From a virus: a stretch of 46,290 nucleotides of DNA. Location: positions 1 through 46,290 of IMG/VR virus record IMGVR_UViG_3300046838_000270. One strand, written 5' to 3'. Numbering within the stretch: the stretch's first letter is position 1; every line of letters starts with the position of its first letter. Below are positions 9,032 through 17,460 of this stretch, piece by piece. The notes below the pieces were generated by a model that was not told the origin of the DNA, ran no database searches, and saw only the letters and a list, made by a program, of their open reading frames with translations. A program made the translations under genes and the position numbers.

Positions 9032-10135
9032 TTATCGGTAGCGCCCCTCGCGCTGGGCTGCGAACATATCGGCCTCCAGCCGAGCCCACTCGGCTTCGCG
9101 ACCGACATACGCACCTTTACGGTGCTGTTCGTACAGCTGCTTGACTTGGGCGCGTGAGTAGATGGGTTTGTCGGGCGGCACCGAGGCATCGCCTCCGGTT
9201 GCCGGCCTGGCCCTGCCAGGGGCTGCCAAGGAGCCTAGATCGACGGCCGGGGTTCGAGGAGGCGGGGCCTGCTGAACGGCGGGCGAAGGCTCGATGTGAC
9301 CCGTGGCTTGCTCTTCCTGTAGAAAACCTCTGAAGAACGAGATGACTCTAGGGGCGTCGGCCGCTGAAATCGCTTCGTTCAACAATTGCTGTCTAACACG
9401 GCCCGAAAGCATGTCAAGCGAGAGCAGCCACCTGTGCCAGCGGGGATCGCGGTCGACGTCGCGGAAGTTCGGCACCGCGAGCTCGAGCCGCTGGTCCAAG
9501 TTCCGCCGCGCCTCGATGGCGAGGCGCCGCTGCATCTCGGCGTTCTGCTGCTTGATCTCCTGCAGCTCGGGGCTCAGCGCCTGCGCGGCGGCGCGTTGGG
9601 TGAAGTTGATCAGGTCGCTGCCGTAGTTCTGAACGTCCTGCTCTGTCACATAAGCCGGTGGCGGCGGCAGCGAAGACGGTGCGGTGCGCCCATTGTGGTA
9701 AACCGTCTGCTGGGTCTGTAACAGTTCGTTACCGAGCTGGGTCATCTGCTCCTGCATCTCGGCGAGCGTCTTCTGCGACGCGTCATAGCGCCCCTTCATC
9801 GCCAGATAGCGATGCTCCCAATTCTCAGGCTTGGGCTCGGAGGAAGGAGCGGGTTCCGCGGGCGCCGGCTCGGCCGGTGGTGTGGCGTAGTCGGCGGGAG
9901 CCGACGCCTGCGAAGCCGGAGCTTCCGGGGGGGCCGAGGGTTGCTCTGGCTTAGGCTCGCTTGCGGGCGGCTTCGGGACTACGTCCCCGCTCTCCTGTTG
10001 AGCCGAAGCAAGCTGGCCTTTCTTATTGTAAAGCGCATCGACCGCCGCGGCGCGCTTTTTCACGGCGTCAGGTATAGAGCTCGGATCGATGGGCAGCTTT
10101 GCCATCGGCTTTTCGTCGACGGTCACGTCAGCCAT
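9032..10135 (-). CDS. Phage scaffolding protein
   Basis: 367 aa. It has an acidic, Pro/Ala-rich N-terminus (residues 45-105), a central coiled coil (about 110-215: MKGRYDASQKTLAEMQEQMTQ ... ELQEIKQQNAEMQRRLAIEARR), and a basic C-terminal end (AQVKQLYEQHRKGAYVGREAEWARLEADMFAAQREGRYR). This low-complexity, coiled-coil layout with a basic tail directly upstream of the coat gene is characteristic of P22/T7-type scaffolds, which direct procapsid assembly. The assignment rests on context and composition. Confidence 0.75.
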   Translation of the reverse strand: MADVTVDEKPMAKLPIDPSSIPDAVKKRAAAVDALYNKKGQLASAQQESGDVVPKPPASEPKPEQPSAPPEAPASQASAPADYATPPAEPAPAEPAPSSEPKPENWEHRYLAMKGRYDASQKTLAEMQEQMTQLGNELLQTQQTVYHNGRTAPSSLPPPPAYVTEQDVQNYGSDLINFTQRAAAQALSPELQEIKQQNAEMQRRLAIEARRNLDQRLELAVPNFRDVDRDPRWHRWLLSLDMLSGRVRQQLLNEAISAADAPRVISFFRGFLQEEQATGHIEPSPAVQQAPPPRTPAVDLGSLAAPGRARPATGGDASVPPDKPIYSRAQVKQLYEQHRKGAYVGREAEWARLEADMFAAQREGRYR

Positions 10136-10343
10136 GTCTTATCTCCTCTAGAATGCGCAGCAATTTCTTGCATTGCTGGGCGTGGCCCTGCATGACCGGC
10201 AGATCGCCAGCCGCTTGCACCATCAGGTCGGTGGTTTGGGCCGAATAATTGGCAAAAGCAGCGACGAATTTCTCGTACTGCTGCGGGGCCGCGTTCCGCA
10301 GGAACCGGGTCGCTTCAGTGATTTCCTTGGTCGATACGCTCAT
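10128..10343 (-). CDS. Small helical protein, 71 aa
   Basis: MSVSTKEITEATRFLRNAAPQQYEKFVAAFANYSAQTT... is an all-alpha protein ending in KKLLRILEEIRHG. It overlaps the scaffold start by 8 bp and the upstream gene's stop by 4 bp, so it is tightly coupled. It probably belongs to head morphogenesis, but no family was recognised. Confidence 0.65.
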   Translation of the reverse strand: MSVSTKEITEATRFLRNAAPQQYEKFVAAFANYSAQTTDLMVQAAGDLPVMQGHAQQCKKLLRILEEIRHG

Positions 10344-10633
10344 TGCCCACTGCTGGTATCGTCCGGAAGCGGTGGCCCGGCTCCTGGCCCCATGGCGGCG
10401 GGCGGGCTCGAGCCCAGCGGCGGCCCGCCCATCGGCGGGGCCGGCATCTGCGACTGATCGGCGGTCGGCTGCGGCGCGGCCGGATACTGGTTTTGCATCT
10501 GCGCCAGCGGGTCGCCGCCCGTCAGCGAACTGCGGCCACCGGAAGGAACGCGCTGCTGGACCGAGCCTTTGCCGACGTGCTTGACCACGCGGCCGTGCTT
10601 GCTCAGGGGAGTCAAATGCTTTTTAAAGACCAT
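10340..10633 (-). CDS. Hypothetical Pro/Gly-rich protein, 97 aa
   Basis: Start ATG 10633 (MVFKKHLTPLSKHGRVVKHVGKG). A short basic N-terminus is followed by a Pro, Gln and Gly-rich, probably disordered, C-terminal half (MPAPPMGGPPLGSSPPAAMG). The start overlaps the upstream gene by 11 bp. Similar small basic/disordered proteins occur between portal and scaffold genes in podoviruses. Function unknown. Confidence 0.6.
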   Translation of the reverse strand: MVFKKHLTPLSKHGRVVKHVGKGSVQQRVPSGGRSSLTGGDPLAQMQNQYPAAPQPTADQSQMPAPPMGGPPLGSSPPAAMGPGAGPPLPDDTSSGQ

Positions 10634-10835
10634 ATTTCGGGCCTCCGTAGCCGATGCCGGCGCCCTGGACGCCCATGTTGGGGGCACCGGACAGCGGCGT
10701 GCCGCCCTTGCCGTAGTCACGGGTGGAGATGGGCTTGAGCCGTGGCGGCACCGATACGGCCTTGGTGGGGTCGACCGGCTTGGGCGCCTTCGGCATTGGC
10801 ACCTTGGGCATCCGCGGTCCAATTCCTCGTGCCAT
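10623..10835 (-). CDS. Hypothetical basic Pro-rich protein, 70 aa
   Basis: MARGIGPRMPKVPMPKAPKPVDPTK... is rich in Pro, Lys and Gly, with no predicted fold. The ATG shares a base with the stop of the next gene upstream (TGATG at 10835), supporting translation. Function unknown; a minor head component is possible. Confidence 0.55.
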   Translation of the reverse strand: MARGIGPRMPKVPMPKAPKPVDPTKAVSVPPRLKPISTRDYGKGGTPLSGAPNMGVQGAGIGYGGPKYGL

Positions 10836-11062
10836 CAGCGGGCACCTGTTTGCCCGGCCGTCGCCGGAACGCTCGGATTGAATCCGAACATCTTGCCTGA
10901 TCCGCCGCTGGCGAACTTGGCACCAGGCGCGCCACCGGCGTCCTTCCCGGTGTTGCCGGGCTTGTCCGGAGTGGCGGCCTGCTCACCGAACATGTGATTG
11001 TCCGAACCCCCTTTAGCAAACTCAACATTCTTTTCGGATTCCACTTTCGACTTTTCAGCCAT
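10835..11062 (-). CDS. Hypothetical protein, 75 aa
   Basis: The start is ATG 11062 (MAEKSKVESEKNVEFAKGG), preceded by an excellent AGGAGG site; an upstream ATG at 11089 has no such site. The protein is charged at the N-terminus and Gly/Ala/Thr-rich afterwards (GNTGKDAGGAPGAKFASGGSGKMFGFNP), probably disordered. It is coupled to the next gene by TGATG. Function unknown. Confidence 0.6.
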   Translation of the reverse strand: MAEKSKVESEKNVEFAKGGSDNHMFGEQAATPDKPGNTGKDAGGAPGAKFASGGSGKMFGFNPSVPATAGQTGAR

Positions 11063-11104
11063 GTTTGCCTCCTGCTGGTTTCCACGCATTCTACCGTAAC
11101 CCCA

Positions 11105-11413
11105 TCAATCGAACAACAGATCGAGAATGACGTTATGCCTTGATCCGGCCGGCTGTACCGGCACGTTGATCGTGACAACCGGACTGACAAGGGACGCCGA
11201 ATCGGCTCCATCGATTACCTCGACACCTGTCGGCGGCGGGATCTTGCTGCCAGGAGACGCCCCGCCGAACCAATTGACGATAGCGCCTCCCTGACCAGTA
11301 GGACTGTTGGTCCCGACCCAATAAGGGCTGATGTTCAAATCGAAAGTAAACGACGTCGACACCCCATCAGCTATGGCCCATACCATGACCCGAACAACTT
11401 TTTGAATCGCCAT
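11105..11413 (-). CDS. Hypothetical phage protein, 102 aa
   Basis: [34 protein letters not shown]... has alternating hydrophobic beta-strand character ending SRHNVILDLLFD. It overlaps the stop of the upstream collagen-like gene by one base. Position between two collagen-like/structural genes suggests a fibre-adaptor or decoration protein; no family was recognised. Confidence 0.6.
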   Translation of the reverse strand: MAIQKVVRVMVWAIADGVSTSFTFDLNISPYWVGTNSPTGQGGAIVNWFGGASPGSKIPPPTGVEVIDGADSASLVSPVVTINVPVQPAGSRHNVILDLLFD

Positions 11414-12489
11414 CAGCGTACCCTTCGCGCTGAAATGTATCCAGCCGCTCCCATGGTTCCGCCAGAGAAAACTCCCTGACCCACAAGATAGACGCTGGTC
11501 GGCGCGTTGACGTTAACGCGGCAGATCCCGGTCTGCATGTACTGATCCACGCCCTTAGTGAACGGCAAGGCATACTGCGTCATGTTGCCGATGCCGGATG
11601 CGACCTGCGCCAGCGTCGGCAATGTCGCCGAGACAGTGGAAACCGATGCCGCCAACGCCGTGACGGTCGTCGCCGTCACCGGGTCGAACACAACTGCCCC
11701 GGACACCGCCCAATCGCCCGGCGTCAACGCCAGCGTGGCGATGTTCGCCGTCACCCCCGTCGTCAGGGCGACCTCGACGGTAGTGCTCGTCGCAATGACT
11801 TCTCCGATGTTGCCCGCCGCCGCATTGTCGGCCGCAATGGTGCCTTTGAAATTGAACGTGCCGGTCGGCCCGGTGGCGCCCGCAATTCCAGCCGTCCCGG
11901 TCGATCCGGTCGGTCCCGCAGTGCCCTGCGTACCCGTTGGTCCCGCGATACCCTGCGGGCCAGTCGCCCCCGCACCGGTCGCGCCCACGGCACCTGCCGC
12001 GCCGGTCGGCCCTGTTGGTCCGGCATCTCCCTGCGGCCCCGTCCCCCCCGCTCCGGTCCCGCTTCCGGTTCCGGTCGGCCCTGTCGGGCCGGTCGGGCCC
12101 GCCGAGCCTGCTCCGGTGCCGGCATCCGGCATGTCCAGTATGACCTGGAAGGTCCTGTCGGCGTCCTGCTTGATCTGCGTCGTGAACGTGCCCGAGCGGA
12201 ACCGCAGCCAGGAAATGCCATAGCCGGTGTTGGGCGGCATGGTGAGGACTGAGTTGGGCGTCACCGTCGGCACCGTCGCCGGATAGGTCGAGAAATCCCC
12301 GGCATCGGTCGTAAGATGCAGATTATTGTAGGTTACACCGCCATCTGCAGAAACTTGAAACGTCAGCGGCGCTGCGTTCCAATCCGGCGGCATGACGATG
12401 CGCAGGATTCTAGTGCTGCCAGAGCAATCGACCCCGCTCGACATCGTGTGCCCGGCGGGGATCGTCAGCGGGAGGGTCTTTAGCGACAT
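11413..12489 (-). CDS. Collagen-like protein with flanking beta domains, 358 aa
   Basis: Three parts can be seen. Residues 1-120 form a beta-rich domain ([21 protein letters not shown] ... [11 protein letters not shown]). A short collagen stalk (about 125-210, GPTGPTG/GATGPQG) follows. The last 150 residues form another beta domain ([21 protein letters not shown] ... [13 protein letters not shown]). The beta-stalk-beta layout differs from the other four collagen genes, which have only a short N-terminal segment. Placed next to lysis genes, it may be a second fibre or a head decoration protein. Confidence 0.75.
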   Translation of the reverse strand: MSLKTLPLTIPAGHTMSSGVDCSGSTRILRIVMPPDWNAAPLTFQVSADGGVTYNNLHLTTDAGDFSTYPATVPTVTPNSVLTMPPNTGYGISWLRFRSGTFTTQIKQDADRTFQVILDMPDAGTGAGSAGPTGPTGPTGTGSGTGAGGTGPQGDAGPTGPTGAAGAVGATGAGATGPQGIAGPTGTQGTAGPTGSTGTAGIAGATGPTGTFNFKGTIAADNAAAGNIGEVIATSTTVEVALTTGVTANIATLALTPGDWAVSGAVVFDPVTATTVTALAASVSTVSATLPTLAQVASGIGNMTQYALPFTKGVDQYMQTGICRVNVNAPTSVYLVGQGVFSGGTMGAAGYISARRVR

Positions 12490-12498
12490 CGGGCTACC

Positions 12499-12729
12499 TC
12501 AACCGTGACCGATCGCAGGAAAACGGAACCCACCGCCACCGCCGCCAACCAGCACGGTCAGCAACGCAATCAGGGCTAACAACAAAACTATTACCCAAAT
12601 GCCCTTCTTGATCTGTGCCGGGATCGGAGTGACAAATGACTCTATGACCCATATCGTCAAATAAATGACCCCACACAGAACTATCAAGCCAATCAAAAAC
12701 CACAAAACTGAGATTGCCATGCTGACCAT
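12499..12729 (-). CDS. Small membrane protein, possible holin, 76 aa
   Basis: Start ATG 12729 after GGAGGCGACA. Two hydrophobic segments (about 4-29, AISVLWFLIGLIVLCGVIYLTIWVI; 43-62, GIWVIVLLLALIALLTVLVG) are separated by a short polar loop, with a Gly-rich C-terminus. Two membrane segments and location beside endolysin fit a class II holin or a lysis regulator. The family was not identified, so holin is an inference from context. Confidence 0.6.
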   Translation of the reverse strand: MVSMAISVLWFLIGLIVLCGVIYLTIWVIESFVTPIPAQIKKGIWVIVLLLALIALLTVLVGGGGGGFRFPAIGHG

Positions 12730-12738
12730 TGTCGCCTC

Positions 12739-12849
12739 CTATTCGCCTATTGGCGGGGGCACGTCGCTGAAAAAATAGAGCGCAAGCACCGCGATCACGA
12801 GGGCCACGAATATCGCAGCAGCACCGTACATCGAACGATCATACCGCAT
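12739..12849 (-). CDS. Small single-pass membrane protein, 36 aa
   Basis: MRYDRSMYGAAAIFVALVIA... has one transmembrane segment (residues 9-27) followed by a short FFSDVPPPIGE tail. It is one of the tiny membrane proteins often seen in rhizobial genomes and prophages. It lies between endolysin and the two-segment membrane protein, so it may act in lysis (antiholin or accessory holin). The stop is followed by the ribosome site of the next gene. Confidence 0.55.
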   Translation of the reverse strand: MRYDRSMYGAAAIFVALVIAVLALYFFSDVPPPIGE

Positions 12850-12851
12850 GG

Positions 12852-13409
12852 CTAACCCTCTGGATCATCGACCGCCTGCGGCATTGGCTCCGGGATCGGA
12901 TGGATGACCTTGTCCGGCTTGCCATCGTAATCGGCATCCGTGATGTTCTGAAACAGCAACGCCTCGCTGGCGCGCCGTCGCGTCAAACCAGCCAGGACCT
13001 TGCCGCCGCCCTTGTTCCACTTGTGGAACTCGAGGGCGGCACCCTCGAAGTCGCCTGCGTTTACTTTTTTGAGGAGAGTGCTTTTGGCGAGATTTCCTTC
13101 TCCGCAGTTGTAGCAGAAGGAGACGAGGGCGTCGAACTGCCATGGCTCGAGAGGCACTTTGACAAGTTTACGTACAGCTCGCTCAAACGTCCCCATGTCT
13201 TCCAGAAACGCTTGATCGCACTCCTCCATCGTCCATCGAGAGTCGGCATTGAACTCTCTCCCGTGATGATGAGTATGGCCCCAACAAATCGTGAGAACTC
13301 CAGCAGGGCAATGGTACGGTTGATAATAATCGCCAACTTTCTTCAAACAGCCTTCGTAGTGCTTGATTAAATTAGCACCCGCAGAACTCAGGCTGCGATC
13401 CTCGTTCAT
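12852..13409 (-). CDS. Endolysin, phage lysozyme (GH24 family)
   Basis: 185 aa. It begins with LIKHYEGC (catalytic Glu, residue 19) followed by YHCPAGVLTICWGHT, the E - C/D - T arrangement of P22/T4-type muramidases, with downstream helices (LVKVPLEPWQFDALVSFCYNCGEGNL; GLTRRRASEALLF) characteristic of the family. It cleaves peptidoglycan glycan strands at the end of infection. No signal-anchor is visible, so release through a holin is expected. Neighbours are small membrane proteins and an Rz-like protein, forming a lysis cassette. Confidence 0.9.
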   Translation of the reverse strand: MNEDRSLSSAGANLIKHYEGCLKKVGDYYQPYHCPAGVLTICWGHTHHHGREFNADSRWTMEECDQAFLEDMGTFERAVRKLVKVPLEPWQFDALVSFCYNCGEGNLAKSTLLKKVNAGDFEGAALEFHKWNKGGGKVLAGLTRRRASEALLFQNITDADYDGKPDKVIHPIPEPMPQAVDDPEG

Positions 13410-13681
13410 GGATTGATGTTCAACCTCTTGGTCATCACGTCAACGATCCTATCGATGCTTCCCTTGTTAGCCTTGGTCTGACTCTCCAATACCGTCAACC
13501 GGCTATCGACCGTCACCAAGTGCGGCGAACCGCGAATCTCCAGCGTGCTCACCCGCGCCTCGAGCTCGACCATGTAGGCAGTCATCGACAATACCGCCGC
13601 ACCGATCGCCACGCCCTGCGCCACCAGGAAGTAGACCAGCGCCTGGTTGTCCGTGAACCATGAGCGGACGCTGGTCATCAT
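13406..13681 (-). CDS. Membrane-anchored coiled-coil protein, possible spanin-like
   Basis: 91 aa with one N-terminal membrane segment (about 14-37, ALVYFLVAQGVAIGAAVLSM) followed by a coiled-coil region (VELEARVSTLEIRG ... RLTVLESQTKANKGSIDRIV). This is the topology of i-spanin/Rz-like or phage DUF-type lysis accessory proteins. It overlaps the endolysin start by 4 bp. Spanin is suggested by topology and context only. Confidence 0.55.
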   Translation of the reverse strand: MMTSVRSWFTDNQALVYFLVAQGVAIGAAVLSMTAYMVELEARVSTLEIRGSPHLVTVDSRLTVLESQTKANKGSIDRIVDVMTKRLNINP

Positions 13682-13684
13682 GGG

Positions 13685-13954
13685 TCATGCACCTCGATCG
13701 CCTCCATACTCATCCTCCACATCCTGGGGGTCTTCCTTGAGCGGAGCCTGGATAACCGACTTCGAACGGTTCCGCTCCAATTCATTCTCTTTCGGGTTTC
13801 CGTATCTATCAATATCTTCCGCCCGCGCCCCCCACAGCGACTCCTCAGTCGCCCGTTCACCCACCTGACGTTCAGCTTCCTCCGGCGTCGGTACCGGACC
13901 TCCCACAACAAAGCGCGGATGAAACTTACCGTAATTGCGAGTATCGCGTTTCAT
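13685..13954 (-). CDS. Hypothetical charged protein, 89 aa
   Basis: MKRDTRNYGKFHPRFVVGGPVPTPEEAERQVGERATEESLWG... is highly charged, mostly helical/disordered and acidic toward the C-terminus. Its ATG overlaps the stop of the upstream 52-aa gene (ATGA). Function unknown; a late virion-associated protein is possible. Confidence 0.55.
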   Translation of the reverse strand: MKRDTRNYGKFHPRFVVGGPVPTPEEAERQVGERATEESLWGARAEDIDRYGNPKENELERNRSKSVIQAPLKEDPQDVEDEYGGDRGA

Positions 13955-14109
13955 TTCTTTCGACCCAGCTTGGCCTGGCCGCGCTTGTCCTCGGCCTTGT
14001 CCTGTGCGGAAGTCTCGTAGTCCTTGAGCGACATGCCCTTGCGCTTGGCGCCGCGCTTGTCCTCGGCCAGGTCAGCCTTACTGCCTTCATACGACTTGCG
14101 CTTTGCCAT
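13951..14109 (-). CDS. Small Lys-rich protein, 52 aa
   Basis: MAKRKSYEGSKADLAEDKRGAKRKG... contains an internal duplication, LAEDKRGAK and KAEDKRGQAK, about 24 residues apart. It is strongly basic with charged repeats, as in small DNA- or RNA-binding virion proteins. Overlaps both neighbours (ATGA with the next gene; 23 bp with the glycosyltransferase-like gene). Function unknown. Confidence 0.5.
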   Translation of the reverse strand: MAKRKSYEGSKADLAEDKRGAKRKGMSLKDYETSAQDKAEDKRGQAKLGRKK

Positions 14110-14779
14110 CGGCGTGCTCCGTTGCCCGATAGTTCAAAAACATGGACGCATCATGATTGCAGGGACCATACCACCGGATTGGCAACTGCGGGTAGCGTTC
14201 TTCGACACGGCAAAGGGTGTTCACCTCCCAACTCAAGTTGTGCGTCTCCCGCAGATGGCGCTTGCATTCGTCCCGCATCACGGCGGCGAGCGCGGCGGCG
14301 TGCTCGCGCGGCACGACCAGGAGGCCGCCGCAGAACCGCCAGCACGGGTAGCGATCGTCGTATTGGTAGTTCCTCTCCCAGCAGCCCGGGATGGCGATGG
14401 ATTCTTCGGCCGCAGCGCGGGCCATGAAATCCTCGATCACGGCGGCGGTCATTCCCGGCAGGTGGAAGATGCCGAGATCGATCCAGACGATGACGTCGGC
14501 GTCGGGAACCAGCTCGGCGGCGTCCGCGATGAGCTCGGACTTCTCCGCCTGTACGATGTGGTAGGCGAGCGAGTTCTTGGCCGAGTTGTCGGCGGTCGAG
14601 TGGGTCACCGGCCCGTGCCATTGCAGATGCCGGTAGAGCCAGCACGCCTCGAGCGCGGTGTCGAGGCGCAGCAACTTGATGTCGGCCGCGGCCAGTTGCG
14701 CGCCGAGCCTTTCGTAGTCCCGCGCCGGGCGGGGATGGCCGGGGATTGGAATAAAGCCGGTGACGGCCAGCACGCTCAT
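14087..14779 (-). CDS. Putative glycosyltransferase-like protein (HtrL/YibB type)
   Basis: 230 aa starting MSVLAVTGFIPIPGHPRP. It carries the LVPDADVIVWIDLGIF segment (DxD-like acidic motif for nucleotide-sugar/metal binding), an NSAKNSLAYHIVQAEKSELI helix, and GGLLVVPREHAAAL, as in the HtrL/YibB group of putative sugar transferases. It may modify host surface sugars or phage fibres together with the large neighbour at 15101. No signal peptide. The enzymatic role is inferred. Confidence 0.6.
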   Translation of the reverse strand: MSVLAVTGFIPIPGHPRPARDYERLGAQLAAADIKLLRLDTALEACWLYRHLQWHGPVTHSTADNSAKNSLAYHIVQAEKSELIADAAELVPDADVIVWIDLGIFHLPGMTAAVIEDFMARAAAEESIAIPGCWERNYQYDDRYPCWRFCGGLLVVPREHAAALAAVMRDECKRHLRETHNLSWEVNTLCRVEERYPQLPIRWYGPCNHDASMFLNYRATEHADGKAQVV

Positions 14780-14800
14780 CGCGGCTCCTCGATCGGGCCC

Positions 14801-15097
14801 TCAAAACCCGCCGTCACGAGACTGCGCCGGCAAACGAGAATACCAGGGAGTTGGCTCTGGCGCTGGCTCGTGAACAACAAAAATATCTTCCAGCAGAGAC
14901 ACCCCGATCTTTTCCAGGATTAGTACACTAGAGACCCGAAGACGCCTGCCAACCCGCATGACCGGCACGCCAAGGGCCTTCCTCTTGGCCGCTTCGTAGG
15001 CGGCTCCTGGGGTCAGACCAGCCAAAATCAAGCCGGCAGTGGGCACGCTCACCGTGGCGTTCTCCCGCAATATTCTGACAGCGTCAGCATAATTCAT
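14801..15097 (-). CDS. Excisionase-like helix-turn-helix protein, 98 aa
   Basis: GLTPGAAYEAAKRKALGVPVMRVGRRLRVSSVLILEKIGV matches the winged-HTH pattern of excisionase/MerR-type DNA binders (helix, AAYEAAKR, then a wing with R-x-GRRLRV). A Pro-rich 25-residue tail follows. It is unusual to find this inside the late operon between two glycosyltransferase-like genes; it may regulate late expression. The function is inferred from the motif. Confidence 0.6.
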   Translation of the reverse strand: MNYADAVRILRENATVSVPTAGLILAGLTPGAAYEAAKRKALGVPVMRVGRRLRVSSVLILEKIGVSLLEDIFVVHEPAPEPTPWYSRLPAQSRDGGF

Positions 15098-15100
15098 TTG

Positions 15101-17059
15101 TCACTCCTCGATGAACGCCAGCACGTCGTCGAGATCCATCGTAGCGGTCCAGGCTTCCCGGTCCATCACGCCGAAGCTTGCCATCAGCTGCCGCTTGTCG
15201 GGAAAGTACGCCATGCCGGCGGCGAATTCGATCTGCTTGTCGTGGAAATAGAACGGCATGGACATGCCGGTAACCGCTCCGTCAACGGCGTAGCGTACGA
15301 ACCTATGGGCATAATAGCGGTTCGGCCGCCCTGGGATCGTGCGCGCCTCATGCACTAGCGATAAGTACACACCGTCAGCTTCTATAACCTGCGAGCCGCC
15401 GCTGATCGCCCTGGCGTCGAAACCGGAATCACTTTCGAAAACCACATTACCATCGGCGTCGACCAGGGTCCCCTGCCGGTATACGAACCGCAACTCGTCA
15501 TTCTTCACCCAAGGCTGCCAGTTTTTCTCGTGCAGACGTTTCTTGGGCAGAATTTTCTTCCAAGGCTGGCCGCGCGCGTTGAGCGGGACCAGGACTTGCT
15601 CGCACCAGCCCTCCGGGTTGAGCTCGCGCACGTTCGAGATCGTCCACAAGCCGCCCTGCCATTCGAACAACCGGCTATCTTCCAGACCACGTACCGGATG
15701 AAACTTCGGTTCCGGCCAATTCTCCGGCAATGGCAGCTCATCCATCGTTATTTGGTCCAATGCGTAAGATAAATGCCCAAGGTAATTCCGAGTGCAAATA
15801 GCATTATGAGGAGAACAATCTCCCCCACTACCTCGAATGGCATAGACCCCCTCCGGCGTGATCGTGTAGTTGACGGTGCGTAAAACAAGGACAGGCCTTC
15901 CCTGATAGTTGACGATCGACGGGTTGGTGGCAGCCCAGCCTTCGGGCGGCTCGAAGCGCAACCGCTTGGGCTTAAACGAAGGGACGTGATCCGATAACGG
16001 GCGCAGATACCAGAACATATTGCCACGCGCCTGCTCGCTGCCCTCCAGCGCCAGATCGTTGCAGACTTCGGCGCCGCGCGACCGGTGCGCGGGGTTGTAA
16101 TACGCACAGATGGAGAACTCCTCCCGGCAGCCCGATTTGTAGACGAAGTCGTTGACGAACAGCTGGTCGTCCGGGCGCTTTATCTGCATGCCCGCTTCCG
16201 AGAACAGCAGGCTCAAGTGGTTCTCGCCACGCTCCCTGAAGAACCTAGCTGCGTCATACAGCACTTCGGCCCGCGACGGACGCATCTGATAGGCCTGCAG
16301 CATCTCCCAAAGGAACTCCGCATGCCGTCCTAAATTGCCAAGCGCGTGAGCATAATGAAGCTGCGCGTTCCAACGCTCCTCGGCAAAACCGCCGAGAGAG
16401 GCGCGGATCTTGTAGTGCTCGGCAGCCTTCCCCCAATTTTTAGCGTCGAAATACGATTGCCCTAAATAAAAATGCGCCCGCTGGATCAAGCCTTCATTTG
16501 TCTCGGTCTTCAGCATATCTTCGAGCAGCTTGATATCCCGCTCGAATTTCCCAGGCCTATTGTGCCCGTCGGCGTGGTCCTTGAACCAGATGCCGTCCAA
16601 GTTGCCCGCCGTGGGTACGTCTAAAAATTCGTGGGTCGGGCATTTATAGTCACCGGTAGCCTTGCGGCTCAGTATGCGCCGGTTCCAGTAGTTCAGCGTT
16701 CCGGCCACCTGCCGCACGTCGTAAGCAAGACCGCCATTGAGCTGCCGCTTCCAGTCGGGATCGTCGACGACCAGGGCCATGTCGGCGTCCGATAAGAGCA
16801 GGTAGTCCCACGGCAGGTCGCTGGCACGCGCAAGCAGCAGCGCAAGGTTACGGGCATCCGAGAAGTTGACGAATTCGGCTGCACCGAGCTCCAGCGGCTT
16901 GCCTGCTTGTTCGAACGCCGCACGTACCATGGCGACGGTCGAGTCGGTCGAGCCGGTGTCGACCACAATGCCGTAGTCGACATGCGGAATGATGCTGTCG
17001 AGGCAGCGCGATATGATCGCTGCCTCATTGCGCAGAATAGCGGACCACCCCAGCTTCAC
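15101..17059 (-). CDS. Family 2 glycosyltransferase with TPR and beta-propeller domains
   Basis: 652 aa. The GTG start at 17059 overlaps the stop of the upstream gene (GTGA). Residues 1-200 form a GT-A domain (LGWSAILRNEAAIISRCLDSI, DTGSTDST, LLLSDADMAL with the DxD motif). Residues 200-300 look TPR-like (RAHFYLGQSYFDAKNWGKAAEHY). The last 280 residues resemble a five-bladed propeller of GH130/GH43-type enzymes (NPSIVNYQGRPVLVLR; GLEDSRLFEWQGGLW). The whole may build or remodel a glycan on the virion or host envelope. Its size is large for a phage gene in a late operon. The C-terminal role is inferred. Confidence 0.75.
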   Translation of the reverse strand: MKLGWSAILRNEAAIISRCLDSIIPHVDYGIVVDTGSTDSTVAMVRAAFEQAGKPLELGAAEFVNFSDARNLALLLARASDLPWDYLLLSDADMALVVDDPDWKRQLNGGLAYDVRQVAGTLNYWNRRILSRKATGDYKCPTHEFLDVPTAGNLDGIWFKDHADGHNRPGKFERDIKLLEDMLKTETNEGLIQRAHFYLGQSYFDAKNWGKAAEHYKIRASLGGFAEERWNAQLHYAHALGNLGRHAEFLWEMLQAYQMRPSRAEVLYDAARFFRERGENHLSLLFSEAGMQIKRPDDQLFVNDFVYKSGCREEFSICAYYNPAHRSRGAEVCNDLALEGSEQARGNMFWYLRPLSDHVPSFKPKRLRFEPPEGWAATNPSIVNYQGRPVLVLRTVNYTITPEGVYAIRGSGGDCSPHNAICTRNYLGHLSYALDQITMDELPLPENWPEPKFHPVRGLEDSRLFEWQGGLWTISNVRELNPEGWCEQVLVPLNARGQPWKKILPKKRLHEKNWQPWVKNDELRFVYRQGTLVDADGNVVFESDSGFDARAISGGSQVIEADGVYLSLVHEARTIPGRPNRYYAHRFVRYAVDGAVTGMSMPFYFHDKQIEFAAGMAYFPDKRQLMASFGVMDREAWTATMDLDDVLAFIEE

Positions 17060-17412
17060 GCGTGCTTGCGATGCTTGACGATGGCGTCGATGATGTCGCC
17101 CTTGTTCCAATGCTCGCTGACCTCGGCACCCTCGCTGGCAGCCACGCTCAGCAGCTCCTCCTTGGTCATGTCGTTGAGCTGCGCCTTGGTCGACCTGGTT
17201 TCACCCACACCGAATACGCCGCCGGTGGCGCCGGTCACGCCCTCGCCGCCGGTGCCGGGCAGCTCGGTGACGGTCAAAACGTCGATCTCGTCGCCGGGAG
17301 TAGCGGTGGCATTGGCCACCACCTGCGCGACGGCGTCCTCGCGATGCAGCGCCTCGATGGTCTCGACGGTGGCGGCGTGGGTAACACGGGATTTAACCTC
17401 ATAGGACGGCAT
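17056..17412 (-). CDS. SAP/Rho-N-like protein, 118 aa
   Basis: The N-terminal half (MPSYEVKSRVTHAATVETIEALHREDAVAQVV) is beta/alpha mixed. The C-terminal 40 residues (LNDMTKEELLSVAASEGAEVSEHWNKGDIIDAIVKHR) match the two-helix SAP or Rho-N nucleic-acid-binding motif. It has a strong AGAGGAGT ribosome site. Location directly after the portal is typical of small phage head genes with this domain. Confidence 0.65.
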   Translation of the reverse strand: MPSYEVKSRVTHAATVETIEALHREDAVAQVVANATATPGDEIDVLTVTELPGTGGEGVTGATGGVFGVGETRSTKAQLNDMTKEELLSVAASEGAEVSEHWNKGDIIDAIVKHRKHA

Positions 17413-17460
17413 TGGACGTACTCCTCTCTGGTTAAGATCGAACGGTTGCTTACGAGTTCT

